DNA from: JBJXHN01 sp046233135
GTDB taxonomy: Bacteria; Pseudomonadota; Alphaproteobacteria; Rhodospirillales; Rhodospirillaceae
Reading direction: 5' to 3'
DNA: 64,000 nucleotides
NCBI GenBank assembly: GCA_046233135.1
Contig: JBJXHN010000002.1
Span: forward strand, 372,001-436,000
Shown here: one piece after another, positions 18,703 to 27,180 of the stretch
How the letters are laid out: every line of letters starts with the position of its first letter
How positions within the stretch are numbered: the stretch's first letter is position 1
Position numbers and translations under genes: made by a program
The notes under the pieces: generated by a model
The model's input: only the letters and a program-made list of their open reading frames with translations
Databases searched by the model: none
Told to the model about the DNA's origin: nothing

Positions 18703-19070
18703 GGCTCATCTCCCGGGCAGCAGTCAGGCAGGTCCGCACAGCATTCATCCAGCAGGAACCCCAGCACGTGGCGCATCCGCGCCAGCGTCGGACGGCAGAG
18801 CAGGGTGGTGCCCTGCCGCTCCTGGGTGACCAGCCCCACATGCATCAGCTTCTGCACATGATGGGTCAGGGTCGACCGCGCCGTGCCCGTGCGTTCCTGC
18901 AACGCGCCCATCGCCACCCCCTCGTCCCCATGGCGCACCAGCTGGCGAAAGACCGCCAGACGCGTCGGATTGCCCAGGGCGTCCAGGCACCGGGCGATGT
19001 CCTTCAGATCCGGCTCGGACGGCGGCGGCGCTGCGGTAACGGGCCGCAGGGGAAGGGGGGGCGTGTTCAT
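18699..19070 (-). CDS. arsR: ArsR-family metalloregulator with C-terminal Cys cluster
   Basis: 123-residue winged-helix repressor (helix-turn-helix about 50-80, TGTARSTLTHHVQKLMHVGLV). The tail holds C110, C111, C117 and C118 in DECCADLPDCCPG, a candidate thiolate metal or arsenite site different from the classic ELCVCDL site on the DNA-binding helix. The ATG at 19070 is chosen because the longer open frame upstream crosses the divergent ars promoter region. It is coupled to the permease by ATGA overlap. A 7-bp dyad (19088-19110) lies just upstream. Confidence 0.88.
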   Translation of the reverse strand: MNTPPLPLRPVTAAPPPSEPDLKDIARCLDALGNPTRLAVFRQLVRHGDEGVAMGALQERTGTARSTLTHHVQKLMHVGLVTQERQGTTLLCRPTLARMRHVLGFLLDECCADLPDCCPGDEP

Positions 19071-19087
19071 GGCCGCAGCATACCGGC

Positions 19088-19110
19088 CTTTCTTTAAATT
19101 TCCAAGAAAG
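19088..19110. promoter_or_regulatory. Dyad, candidate ArsR operator (minus-strand operon)
   Basis: CTTTCTT (19088-19094) and AAGAAAG (19104-19110) form an inverted repeat with a 9-base spacer, 18 bases upstream of the minus-strand arsR start. ArsR-family proteins bind such dyads; binding is not shown. Confidence 0.45.
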
Positions 19111-19152
19111 TCGAAATAGGGAGGTGACTCCGCCTGCGATCCATGGTTCCTT

Positions 19153-19172
19153 ATTTCAAGGATTGTTGAAAT
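19153..19172. promoter_or_regulatory. Dyad, candidate ArsR operator (plus-strand operon)
   Basis: ATTTCAA (19153-19159) and TTGAAAT (19166-19172) form an inverted repeat with a 6-base spacer, ending about ten bases before the start of the arsR-arsC gene. This is the kind of AT-rich dyad that ArsR-family repressors recognise. Confidence 0.5.
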
Positions 19173-19183
19173 GAGAGGCCGTG

Positions 19184-20101
19184 ATGACGGACCTGACCCC
19201 TGCCGAGGCGACGCGGAGCTTTGCCGCCCTGTCCCATGAAACGCGTCTGGATCTGTTCCGGCTGCTGGCCCGGGTTGGCGAGATGCCGGCTGCGGCCCTG
19301 TCGGGTGCCGTGGGCATCGCCCCGTCGGCCTTGTCCTTTCATCTGAAGGATCTGCATCAGGCCGGACTGGTGGAGAGCCGGCGGTCGGGGCGGCAGGTGC
19401 TGTATTCCGCAGATTATACGGCGCTGACGGCGTTGATTGCCTTTTTGACCGACCGATGCTGCGAAGGGCGGCGGGAGCATTGCCTGCCGGCTTCGGCGCC
19501 GGCCACTCCGACATTACCGATACCCCGGACACCCGAAAGGATGCCAGAAATGAGCGGTGCCACTCCGAATTCCGATCGCGTTTACACTGTGCTGTTCCTG
19601 TGCACGGGCAATTCTGCCCGCAGTCAGATGGCGGAAAGCATCCTGCGGCGGGAAGGGAGTGGCCGGTTTCAGGTGTTCAGTGCAGGCAGTCATCCCCGGG
19701 GGTATGTGGATCCGGTGGTTCTGACCCTGTTGCGGCGGCACAATTATCCGACAGATGCCCTGCGGTCCAAAGGCTGGGAGGAGTTCGCCGGCCCAAAGGC
19801 GCCCGAGCTGGATTTCGTCTTCACCGTTTGCGACAAGGCCGCCGGTGAAGTGTGTCCTGTCTGGCCGGGGCAGCCGATGAGCGCCCACTGGGGGGTCCCC
19901 GACCCGACGGTGGTCCAGGGCAACGATGCGGAACAGGCGCTGCTGACCGCCGATGTCTACCGCATGCTCACCGCCCGCATCACGGTGTTATGCGCCTTGC
20001 CGCTGGCCGCGCTGGATCGCCTGACCCTGCAGCGCAAGCTCGATCAGATCGGCCAGCTGCCCGTCGTCCTGCCGGGGGAGGGAGATAGTCATGCTGCGTG
20101 A
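19184..20101 (+). CDS. ArsR-ArsC fusion: arsenic repressor joined to arsenate reductase
   Basis: 305 residues from the ATG at 19184 (GAGAGG lies six bases upstream; a GTG one codon earlier is too close). Residues 1-100 are an ArsR winged helix with SALSFHLKDLHQAGLVESRRSGRQ. C92, C93 and C100 form a CCX6C site like the C-terminal arsenite site known for atypical ArsR proteins. After a Pro-rich linker (about 101-118), the rest is a low-molecular-weight-phosphatase-type arsenate reductase. It has the P-loop LCTGNSARSQMAE and a second redox pair in VCDKAAGEVCPVW. It reduces arsenate to arsenite for ACR3. It overlaps the ACR3 start by 11 bases. Confidence 0.9.
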   Translation: MTDLTPAEATRSFAALSHETRLDLFRLLARVGEMPAAALSGAVGIAPSALSFHLKDLHQAGLVESRRSGRQVLYSADYTALTALIAFLTDRCCEGRREHCLPASAPATPTLPIPRTPERMPEMSGATPNSDRVYTVLFLCTGNSARSQMAESILRREGSGRFQVFSAGSHPRGYVDPVVLTLLRRHNYPTDALRSKGWEEFAGPKAPELDFVFTVCDKAAGEVCPVWPGQPMSAHWGVPDPTVVQGNDAEQALLTADVYRMLTARITVLCALPLAALDRLTLQRKLDQIGQLPVVLPGEGDSHAA

Positions 20102-21209
20102 TCGTGTTGATGCCCGAGCCCCCGCCGCTGGACAGGCACCCGAGTCCCAAGACGCGGATGACGGCCAGCCCGGGCTGGGGCTGTTCGCCCGCTATCTGAC
20201 TCTGTGGGTGGCCCTGTGCATCGTGGTCGGCATTGCGCTCGGCCACTGGCTGCCGGGCCTGTTTCAGGTGGTTGGCGGGCTGGAGGTGGCCCGGGTCAAC
20301 CTGCCCGTGGCGGTGCTGATCTGGCTGATGATCATTCCCATGCTGGTGAAGATCGACTTCGCGGCCCTGCATCAGGTGCGCCGCCACTGGCGCGGCCTGG
20401 CGGTCACGGTGTTCATCAACTGGGCGATCAAGCCGTTTTCCATGGCCCTGCTCGGCTGGCTGTTCATCGCCGGGCTGTTCCGTCCCTGGCTGCCCGCCGA
20501 TCAGATCGAGTCCTACATCGCCGGGCTGATCATCCTGGCTGCCGCGCCCTGCACGGCGATGGTCTTCGTCTGGTCCCATCTGTGCCGGGGAGAGCCCCAC
20601 TTCACCCTGACCCAGGTGGCTCTGAACGACACCATCATGATCGTTGCCTTCGCCCCCATCGTCGGGCTGCTGCTGGGGATGACGGCGATCGCCGTGCCCT
20701 GGGACACGCTGATGCTGTCGGTGGCCCTGTTCATCCTGGTGCCGGTGGTGGTGGCCCAGGGGCTGCGGCGCCTGCTGCTGGCCCGGGGCGGCGAGGCCAG
20801 GCTTGCGGCGGTGCTGGCGCGGCTGGAGCCGGTGTCGCTGACGGCGCTTCTGGCGACCCTGGTGCTGCTGTTCGGCTTCCAGGGCGGGCGCATCCTGGAC
20901 GAGCCCATGGTGATCGCCCTGCTGGCGGTGCCGATCCTGATCCAGGTCTATTTCACCTCCGGCCTGGCCTACTGGCTGAACCGGCGGCTTGGCGAGGCCC
21001 ATTGCGTGGCCGGGCCGTCGGCGCTGATCGGGGCGTCCAACTTCTTCGAACTGGCGGTGGCCACGGCGATTGGTCTGTTCGGCTTCCAGTCGGGCGCGGC
21101 ACTGGCCACCGTGGTCGGGGTGCTGGTGGAGGTGCCGGTGATGCTGAGTGTCGTCGCCATCGTGCGACGGACAGAGACTTGGTATGCGGCGGGGAGGACA
21201 ACGCCATGA
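20091..21209 (+). CDS. acr3: ACR3-family arsenite efflux transporter
   Basis: 372-residue, ten-segment inner-membrane carrier that expels arsenite using the proton gradient. The family stretches LPVAVLIWLMIIPMLVKIDF, AAAPCTAMVFVWSHL (with the conserved cysteine) and LIGASNFFELAVA are present. The N-terminus has about 25 extra polar residues. It lies between the reductase fusion and GAPDH, overlapping both. Confidence 0.95.
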   Translation: MLRDRVDARAPAAGQAPESQDADDGQPGLGLFARYLTLWVALCIVVGIALGHWLPGLFQVVGGLEVARVNLPVAVLIWLMIIPMLVKIDFAALHQVRRHWRGLAVTVFINWAIKPFSMALLGWLFIAGLFRPWLPADQIESYIAGLIILAAAPCTAMVFVWSHLCRGEPHFTLTQVALNDTIMIVAFAPIVGLLLGMTAIAVPWDTLMLSVALFILVPVVVAQGLRRLLLARGGEARLAAVLARLEPVSLTALLATLVLLFGFQGGRILDEPMVIALLAVPILIQVYFTSGLAYWLNRRLGEAHCVAGPSALIGASNFFELAVATAIGLFGFQSGAALATVVGVLVEVPVMLSVVAIVRRTETWYAAGRTTP

Positions 21210-22219
21210 CCGTGCGTGTGGCCATCAACGGGTTCGGCCGCATGGGCAAGCTGGCCCTGCGCGCCGGATGGGGCGATCCGGAGCTGTCCTTCGTGGCGGT
21301 GAACGAGATCAAGGGGACGCCGGATATCCTGGCGCATCTGCTGGAATTCGACACGGTGCACGGCCGCTGGGACCGGGGGATCAGCGCCACGGAGGACTCC
21401 TTGAGTATCGGCGGGACCCGTCTGGCCTGGTCTGCCGCGCCGACGCCGGCGGAGATCCCCTGGGATGGGGAGACGGTGGACCTGGTGCTGGAATGCTCCG
21501 GCAGGTTTCTGACCGGGCCGGCCTTGCAGGCCTATTTCGACAATGGCATCAAGGCGGTTCTGGTCAGCGCGCCGGTCAAGGATGGTTCGGCGCTGAATCT
21601 GGTCTACGGGGTCAACCATGCTCTCTACGACCCGGCGGTGCATCGCATTGTCACGGCGGCCTCCTGTACCACCAACTGCCTGGCACCGGTGGTCAAGGTC
21701 ATCCACGAATCGCTGGGGATCGTCCACGGCTCCATGACCACCATCCATGACGTGACCAACACCCAGGTGATGGTGGATGCGCCCCACAAGGACAAGCGGC
21801 GCGCCCGGTCCGCCTTGCAGGCGCTGGTTCCCACCACCACCGGCTCGGCGACGGCGATCACGCTGATCTATCCGGAGCTGAAGGGGAAGCTGAACGGCCA
21901 TGCGGTGCGGGTTCCCCTGCTCAATGCCTCGCTGACCGACGCGGTGTTCGAGGTCGCCCGCGACACCACCGCCGAGGAGGTGAACGCCCTGTTTCGCGCC
22001 GCCGAAAGCGGGCCGCTGGCGTCCGTTCTGGGGGTGGAGGACCGGCCGCTGGTGTCCACCGATTACCGGGGGGATCCGCGCTCGGCGGTGATCGACGGGC
22101 CGTCGACCATGGTCATCGACCGGCGGCAGGTGAAGATCTACGCTTGGTACGACAACGAATGGGGCTATGTGAACCGCATGATCGATCTGGCGCGGATGAT
22201 GGCGGCGGGGATCCGATGA
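21206..22219 (+). CDS. Arsenic-locus glyceraldehyde-3-phosphate dehydrogenase
   Basis: 337 residues with the GAPDH nucleotide fold (VRVAINGFGRMGKLALRAG) and the catalytic cysteine in ASCTTNCLAPVVK. In ars operons this enzyme can use arsenate to make 1-arseno-3-phosphoglycerate, which the partner ArsJ exports. Overlaps of ATGA type with both ACR3 and ArsJ genes support that role over a glycolytic one. The 3-base MTV start is fixed by the overlap. Confidence 0.93.
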   Translation: MTVRVAINGFGRMGKLALRAGWGDPELSFVAVNEIKGTPDILAHLLEFDTVHGRWDRGISATEDSLSIGGTRLAWSAAPTPAEIPWDGETVDLVLECSGRFLTGPALQAYFDNGIKAVLVSAPVKDGSALNLVYGVNHALYDPAVHRIVTAASCTTNCLAPVVKVIHESLGIVHGSMTTIHDVTNTQVMVDAPHKDKRRARSALQALVPTTTGSATAITLIYPELKGKLNGHAVRVPLLNASLTDAVFEVARDTTAEEVNALFRAAESGPLASVLGVEDRPLVSTDYRGDPRSAVIDGPSTMVIDRRQVKIYAWYDNEWGYVNRMIDLARMMAAGIR

Positions 22220-23517
22220 GCGGCGGGGCCTCTGCCGGCTCCGGCTCCGGGGCCGGTCCTGCGTCCGGTATCGGCCAGTATGCGGCGGTCACGGCCGCCT
22301 ACTGGGGCTTCACCTTGACCGACGGCGCCTTGCGCATGCTGGTGCTGCTGCATTTCCATGGTCTGGGCTACAGCGCCATCGATCTTGCCTTTCTGTTCCT
22401 GCTCTACGAATCCATGGGGATCGTGACCAACGCGGTGGGGGGCTGGGTTGGTGCGCGTTTCGGTTTGCGGCTGACTCTGTTCGCCGGACTGGCCTTGCAG
22501 GTGGCGGCGCTGTCCGCCCTGTCCCTGACCGATCCCGCCTGGGCGCCGGCGCTGTCGGTGGCCTATGTGATGGCCTGTCAGGCGGCTTCGGGGGTGGCCA
22601 AGGACCTGACCAAGATGTCGTCCAAGTCGGCGATCAAGACCGTGGTTGCCGAGGGGGCGGAGGGGACGCTGTTCCGCTGGGTGGCGTTGCTGACCGGGTC
22701 GAAGAACGCGCTGAAGGGCGTTGGCTTCTTTCTTGGCGGGGTGCTGCTGCAGGGATTGGGGTTCCGGGACGGCCTGTGGGTCATGGCCGGTGGTCTGGCG
22801 GTGGTTCTGGTGCTGTCCCTGCTGGTGGTGCGGGCGGATCTGGGGCGGGCCAAGGGCAAGGTGACCGGGCGTGACCTGTTCGCCGCCTCTCGCGAGATCA
22901 ACTGGCTTTCGGCGGCCCGGGTGTTTCTGTTTGCCTCGCGCGATATCTGGTTCGTGGTGGGGGTGCCGCTGTTCCTCAGCGCCGGCCTGGGCTGGGGCTT
23001 CGAGACGGTGGGTGGCTTCATGGCCCTGTGGGTGATCGGGTACGGTTTCATCCAGGCGGGCGCCCCCCGGCTGCTGCGCGGCACCCGCGACCGGCGGGCG
23101 GGCGCGGTGGCGGCCCTGGCCTGGGTGCTGGGGTTGCTGGCCGTGACGGGGGTTCTGGCGGGGCTGATGACGCCGGGGCTGCTGGCCGAGGCGGATGCCG
23201 GGCTGGTTCTGGTGGCGGGGCTGGCGGTGTTCGGGGCGGTGTTCGCCATGAACTCGGCGGTGCACAGCTGGCTGATCGTGTCCTATGCGGATCGCGACCG
23301 GGTGTCCCTGGCGGTGGGGTTCTATTACATGGCCAACGCTTGCGGGCGCCTGTTCGGGACGCTGATGTCCGGGGTGATGTTCCAGGTCGGCGGCCTGCCC
23401 GCGACCCTATGGGGGGCGGCGGTGCTGGTGGCCCTGGCTGTGGTTTGCACGGTGCCCTTGCGGAGTGCCGGGCGAAGCCCGCCCCATCGGAGGCGGTCGC
23501 GAAGCGACCTGCCGTGA
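22216..23517 (+). CDS. arsJ: ArsJ organoarsenical (1-arseno-3-phosphoglycerate) exporter
   Basis: 433-residue major-facilitator protein with about 11-12 membrane segments after a Gly/Ser/Ala-rich N-terminus. The pairing with an upstream GAPDH gene, and stretches such as YWGFTLTDGALRMLVLLHF and KDLTKMSSKSAIK, identify it as ArsJ. With GAPDH it gives arsenate resistance without reduction, complementing the ArsC/ACR3 route in the same operon. The C-terminus is basic. Two short hairpins at 23470-23513 overlap its 3' end. Confidence 0.92.
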   Translation: MSGGASAGSGSGAGPASGIGQYAAVTAAYWGFTLTDGALRMLVLLHFHGLGYSAIDLAFLFLLYESMGIVTNAVGGWVGARFGLRLTLFAGLALQVAALSALSLTDPAWAPALSVAYVMACQAASGVAKDLTKMSSKSAIKTVVAEGAEGTLFRWVALLTGSKNALKGVGFFLGGVLLQGLGFRDGLWVMAGGLAVVLVLSLLVVRADLGRAKGKVTGRDLFAASREINWLSAARVFLFASRDIWFVVGVPLFLSAGLGWGFETVGGFMALWVIGYGFIQAGAPRLLRGTRDRRAGAVAALAWVLGLLAVTGVLAGLMTPGLLAEADAGLVLVAGLAVFGAVFAMNSAVHSWLIVSYADRDRVSLAVGFYYMANACGRLFGTLMSGVMFQVGGLPATLWGAAVLVALAVVCTVPLRSAGRSPPHRRRSRSDLP

Positions 23518-23528
23518 GATAGGGAAAC

Positions 23529-23604
<76 letters not shown>

Positions 23605-23700
23605 ATCGTGGGTGCGGTGACAGGAAAGAGGCCTGGAAGGGCCGGCTTTCTGGTCCCGCTGTCGGGATCGGCGGTTTGGTGTGTGGCGCCGAGGTGCGGG

Positions 23701-23729
23701 AAACTACTCTCGGCTTTCGGGGCGTGCAA
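23701..23729 (-). promoter_or_regulatory. Putative promoter of tRNA-Ala copy 1
   Basis: Minus strand: TTGCAC (23729-23724), 17 bases, TAGTTT (23706-23701), about 96 bases upstream of the mature tRNA. The same arrangement is conserved before copy 2, which supports it. Confidence 0.5.
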
Positions 23730-23848
23730 GCATTATGTGATCACCGCCTGCATCCGGTCGTCTTTTGCCGATTCGCTTCCAGTATTCGCAATGTTTCTGT
23801 CGCTTCTCGGGCTGCTTCGCCACGTCACAATGCTTGAAACGGCCAAAC

Positions 23849-23884
23849 AAAAAGCCCGCCTCGGCGAACCGAAGCGGGCTTTTC
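23849..23884 (-). terminator. Intrinsic terminator after tRNA-Ala copy 2
   Basis: Hairpin with AAAAGCCCGC (23850-23859) pairing to GCGGGCTTTT (23874-23883) plus an inner TCGG/CCGA pairing, followed by T residues on the minus strand. It separates the two tRNA units. Confidence 0.85.
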
Positions 23885-23889
23885 TGAAC

Positions 23890-23965
<76 letters not shown>

Positions 23966-24064
23966 GTCGTGGTCGCGGTAACTTGAAAAGCGCCGGTAAT
24001 ATCCGGTGTTTTTCTTGTTCCGCTGTCGGGATCAGCGGTCCGTTGTGTTCCGCCGAGGCCCGGG

Positions 24065-24093
24065 AAACTACCCCCGGGTTCCGGGGGGCGCAA
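24065..24093 (-). promoter_or_regulatory. Putative promoter of tRNA-Ala copy 2
   Basis: Minus strand: TTGCGC (24093-24088), 17 bases, TAGTTT (24070-24065), about 99 bases upstream of the mature tRNA. Matches the copy 1 promoter in boxes, spacing and leader length. Confidence 0.5.
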
Positions 24094-24173
24094 GAGAAAA
24101 AAACGCCTCCTGCAAATTTTTTCGGGACCCGCCCGGTGGGCAACCGGACGGGTCCCGGGATGTCAGTCGTATG

Positions 24174-24524
24174 TCAGTCGTCGTCTTCGTTTTCGACGTG
24201 TTCCATGACCTCGGCCATGTCCTCGTCATCCTCCCCGAGATCGGACGCATCCTCCATCAGGTCGGTGTCTTCATCGTCGTCATCGGAACTGTCCAGGTCG
24301 TCGTTGTCGACCAGGTCATCCCCGACATCGTCTTCTTCGGGTACCGGTGCGGCTACGGGCGCCGGCTTCTTCTTCTCGGCCGATCCCCGGCGCGGCTTGG
24401 GCGGCAGATCGACTTCCACCACCGCATCGCATTTCGGGCAAATGATCGGATCATGCTTCATATCGTAGAACCGGGCGCCGCAGCTTGTGCAAAGACGCTT
24501 GGTTCCCCATTCCGGCTTGGCCAC
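24174..24524 (-). CDS. FYDLN-acid zinc-ribbon protein (TIGR02300 type)
   Basis: 116 residues from a GTG at 24524 with GGAGGGTTAGGAAG upstream. It starts MAKPEWGTKRLCTSCG and contains the family signature ARFYDMKHDPIICPKC, so two CxxC pairs form a small zinc ribbon. The rest is an extremely acidic tail ending EDDD. The family is typical of alphaproteobacteria and sits upstream of aroA; function unknown. An 11-base direct repeat (ATGTCAGTCGT, 24160-24181) spans the stop codon. The hairpin at 24123-24157 may end the transcript. Confidence 0.88.
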   Translation of the reverse strand: MAKPEWGTKRLCTSCGARFYDMKHDPIICPKCDAVVEVDLPPKPRRGSAEKKKPAPVAAPVPEEDDVGDDLVDNDDLDSSDDDDEDTDLMEDASDLGEDDEDMAEVMEHVENEDDD

Positions 24525-24817
24525 CTTCCTAACCCTCCCAGGCAGAACGCACGCTGGATGACACCGCCGGACCGACCCTCCGGGCCATCCCGCCGGAAGT
24601 CGCGCATTTGCCATGCTCTTGGGTCCCTTGTCAAAAATAAAAATTCACCGGAGATAAAGGGTGCGCTGCGATATGGCCGCCCTTGGGCTACCCAGGCGAG
24701 AGGGCATGTGCTAAAGACGCGCCGGTTCCGGCGTTTCACGGGACTGACATCCCGGACCTCCGGCCCCGCGCGGCTTCTGTGTCGCGTCACCCCTGGATCG
24801 AGAAGAGCAGCCCGCCC

Positions 24818-26224
24818 GTGACCACGCCCCCATCCCATCAGGCCCAAGCCCACCAGGCCCAAGCCCATCAGGATCGTCCGGTTCCCATGTCCGGTCACCG
24901 CTCCGCCGCCCTGCGGGGCGTTGCTGTGGTGCCCGGCGACAAGTCCATTTCCCACCGCTCCCTGATGCTCGGGGGGCTGGCCGTCGGGGAAAGCCGGGTG
25001 ACTGGTCTGCTGGAAGGCGAAGACGTGCTGGCCACCGCGGCCGCCATGCGCGCCATGGGCGCCAGGGTGGAACGGCTGGTGGAAGACGGTGTGTCGGTCT
25101 GGGTGCTCAGCGGCCCCGGCCTCGGCGCCCTGGCGGAACCGGCGGACGTCATCGACATGGGCAATGCCGGCACCGGCGCGCGCCTGCTGATGGGGCTGCT
25201 CGCCACCCACCCCATGACGGCGGTGATGACCGGCGATGCCAGCCTGCGCAAGCGGCCGATGGCCCGGGTCACCGAACCCCTGTCGCTTTTCGGCGCCACC
25301 TTCATGGGGCGCAGCGGCGGCCGCCTGCCGATGGCCGTGACCGGGGCGCAGACCCCCGTGCCGGTGACCTACCGGGTGCCCGTGCCCTCGGCCCAGGTGA
25401 AGTCGGCGGTGCTGCTGGCCGGGCTCAACACCCCGGGCAAGACAACGGTGATCGAACCGGTGCCCACCCGCGACCATACGGAGCTGATGCTGCGCCACTT
25501 CGGGGTCGAGGTGACGGTGGAGCCGGCGCCGGAGGACGGGGCGCCCGACGCCGTGGCCATTACCCTGACCGGCCAGCCCGAACTGACGGGGCGGGAGATC
25601 ATCGTGCCCGCCGACCCGTCCTCGGCAGCCTTCCCGCTGGTGGCGGCCTGCCTGGTGCCCGACAGCCACGTGCTCCTGCCCGGCGTCGGCATGAACCCGG
25701 CGAGAATCGGTCTGATCGAAACCCTGCGGGAAATGGGCGCCGACATTCTGGTCAACAACGCCCGCACCGAAGCCGGAGAGCCGGTGGCCGACCTGGAAGT
25801 GCGCGGCTGTCCGCTGTCTGCCGTCGAGGTGCCGGCCTCCCGGGCGCCGTCGATGATCGACGAGTATCCGGTCCTGGCCATAGCGGCAGCCTGCGCCCGG
25901 GGCAGCAGTCACATGCATGGCCTCGGCGAGCTGCGTGTGAAGGAAAGCGACCGTCTGGCTGCGGTCAGCGAAGGCCTCGCGGCTTGTGGCGCATCGGTGG
26001 AGGTGAACGGGGATACGCTGGTCATTCACGGCAACGGCAAGCCGCCTCGGGGCGGGGCGACGGTGCCGGTCGCGCTGGATCACCGAATCGCCATGGCTTT
26101 CCTGGTGCTCGGTCTGGTTGCCGACGACGCGGTGCGGGTCGATGACGGACGCGCCATCGCCACCAGCTTCCCCGGCTTCGTCGAGCTGATGACCGGGCTG
26201 GGGGCGGATATCCGCGTGGAGTAA
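24818..26224 (+). CDS. aroA: 3-phosphoshikimate 1-carboxyvinyltransferase (EPSP synthase)
   Basis: Sixth shikimate-pathway step: joins phosphoenolpyruvate to shikimate-3-phosphate. Core motifs VVPGDKSISHRSLM, MGNAGTGARLLMGLLA, SLRKRPM and KESDRLAAVSEGL are present. The start is uncertain: the GTG at 24818 includes a His/Gln/Ala repeat (HQAQAHQAQAHQ, encoded by a short tandem DNA repeat), while an ATG at 24887 begins just before the core. Downstream cmk follows in the same direction. The AGTGAR-type loop is of the class II form by eye, not certain. Confidence 0.93.
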   Translation: MTTPPSHQAQAHQAQAHQDRPVPMSGHRSAALRGVAVVPGDKSISHRSLMLGGLAVGESRVTGLLEGEDVLATAAAMRAMGARVERLVEDGVSVWVLSGPGLGALAEPADVIDMGNAGTGARLLMGLLATHPMTAVMTGDASLRKRPMARVTEPLSLFGATFMGRSGGRLPMAVTGAQTPVPVTYRVPVPSAQVKSAVLLAGLNTPGKTTVIEPVPTRDHTELMLRHFGVEVTVEPAPEDGAPDAVAITLTGQPELTGREIIVPADPSSAAFPLVAACLVPDSHVLLPGVGMNPARIGLIETLREMGADILVNNARTEAGEPVADLEVRGCPLSAVEVPASRAPSMIDEYPVLAIAAACARGSSHMHGLGELRVKESDRLAAVSEGLAACGASVEVNGDTLVIHGNGKPPRGGATVPVALDHRIAMAFLVLGLVADDAVRVDDGRAIATSFPGFVELMTGLGADIRVE

Positions 26225-26286
26225 GGCGCCTCATCCGTCACGGCGCGAAGAACACGAAGCGAAGAAACGGCCTTAGAGGAAACCTT

Positions 26287-26925
26287 ATGATCATCGCAGT
26301 GGACGGCCCGGCGGCGTCGGGCAAGGGCACTCTGTCGCGCCGGCTGGCGGCGCGTCTGGGATATGCCCATCTGGATACGGGCAAGCTCTACCGTGCGGTG
26401 GGCATGGCCGTTGTGCGGGCCGGCAAGGACCCCGCGGATGTGGAAGCCGCCACCGCTGCGGCCCATGCCCTGGATTGGACCGGCCTGGGAGACCCGGCGC
26501 TGACCACCGATCAGGCCGGCACGGCTGCCAGCAAGGTGGCCGCCATTCCGCCCGTGCGCGCGGCCCTGCTGGACTTCCAGCGCCGCTTCGCCGGCCATCC
26601 GCCTGATGGTGCCCGGGGCGCTGTCCTGGACGGCCGCGACATCGGGACTGTGGTTTGCCCCGATGCCGACCTGAAGCTGTTCGTCACTGCCGGAGTCGAG
26701 GTGCGGGCCAAACGCCGTTACGAGGAGTTGCGCGCCGCCGGCCTTGATGTTAATGAAACCGACGTTCTGCGCGACATGCAGGAGCGTGACGCCCGTGACA
26801 GTGCCCGTGCCGTGGCGCCGTTGGTTGCAGCCGACGATGCGGTCGTTATCGATACCTCCGGCATGACCGCCGACCAGGTGCTGGACACCGTGCTCGGCGT
26901 TTTGGCCGATAAGGCCGGTCGCTAG
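26287..26925 (+). CDS. cmk: Cytidylate kinase
   Basis: Phosphorylates CMP and dCMP. 212 residues with P-loop GPAASGKGTLSRRLA, LDTGKLYRAVG, and LDGRDIGTVVCPDADLK. The ATG is preceded by GAGGAAA. The aroA-cmk-rpsA-ihfB order is the classic proteobacterial arrangement. Confidence 0.96.
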   Translation: MIIAVDGPAASGKGTLSRRLAARLGYAHLDTGKLYRAVGMAVVRAGKDPADVEAATAAAHALDWTGLGDPALTTDQAGTAASKVAAIPPVRAALLDFQRRFAGHPPDGARGAVLDGRDIGTVVCPDADLKLFVTAGVEVRAKRRYEELRAAGLDVNETDVLRDMQERDARDSARAVAPLVAADDAVVIDTSGMTADQVLDTVLGVLADKAGR

Positions 26926-27180
26926 ACCCTCGGGGCCGACGGAAACGTCCGGCGGCCGCCCCTTTCCGGGGCGGGCGCCGGGGGCGTATTCGTCTGGCAC
27001 CGTTATGCTGTTTGCAGATGCAGGTGCGGAAACCGAGGGGGGCGAAGGGTGCTTTCCAACGGGACTCGTGCCGCCGCAGTGCCTGATCCCGTGCGTACCC
27101 CCCATTCTTTTCCGACAAAGACCGCCGGACTCAACCGGCAGGCCGGAAATGATCGACCATACGAAAGGAAGATTTGACAC

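Noticed and set aside
18699..19532. Long 277-codon version of the minus-strand arsR
   Set aside because: The extension crosses the divergent ars promoter and the start of the opposing gene and is low-complexity. The ATG at 19070 gives the normal ArsR length.
23470..23513. Short hairpins at the arsJ 3' end as repeat elements of the 16131/53165 family
   Set aside because: The stems (GGGCGAAGCCC and GGTCGCGAAGCGACC) do not share the blocks of that repeat, and they lie within the coding end.
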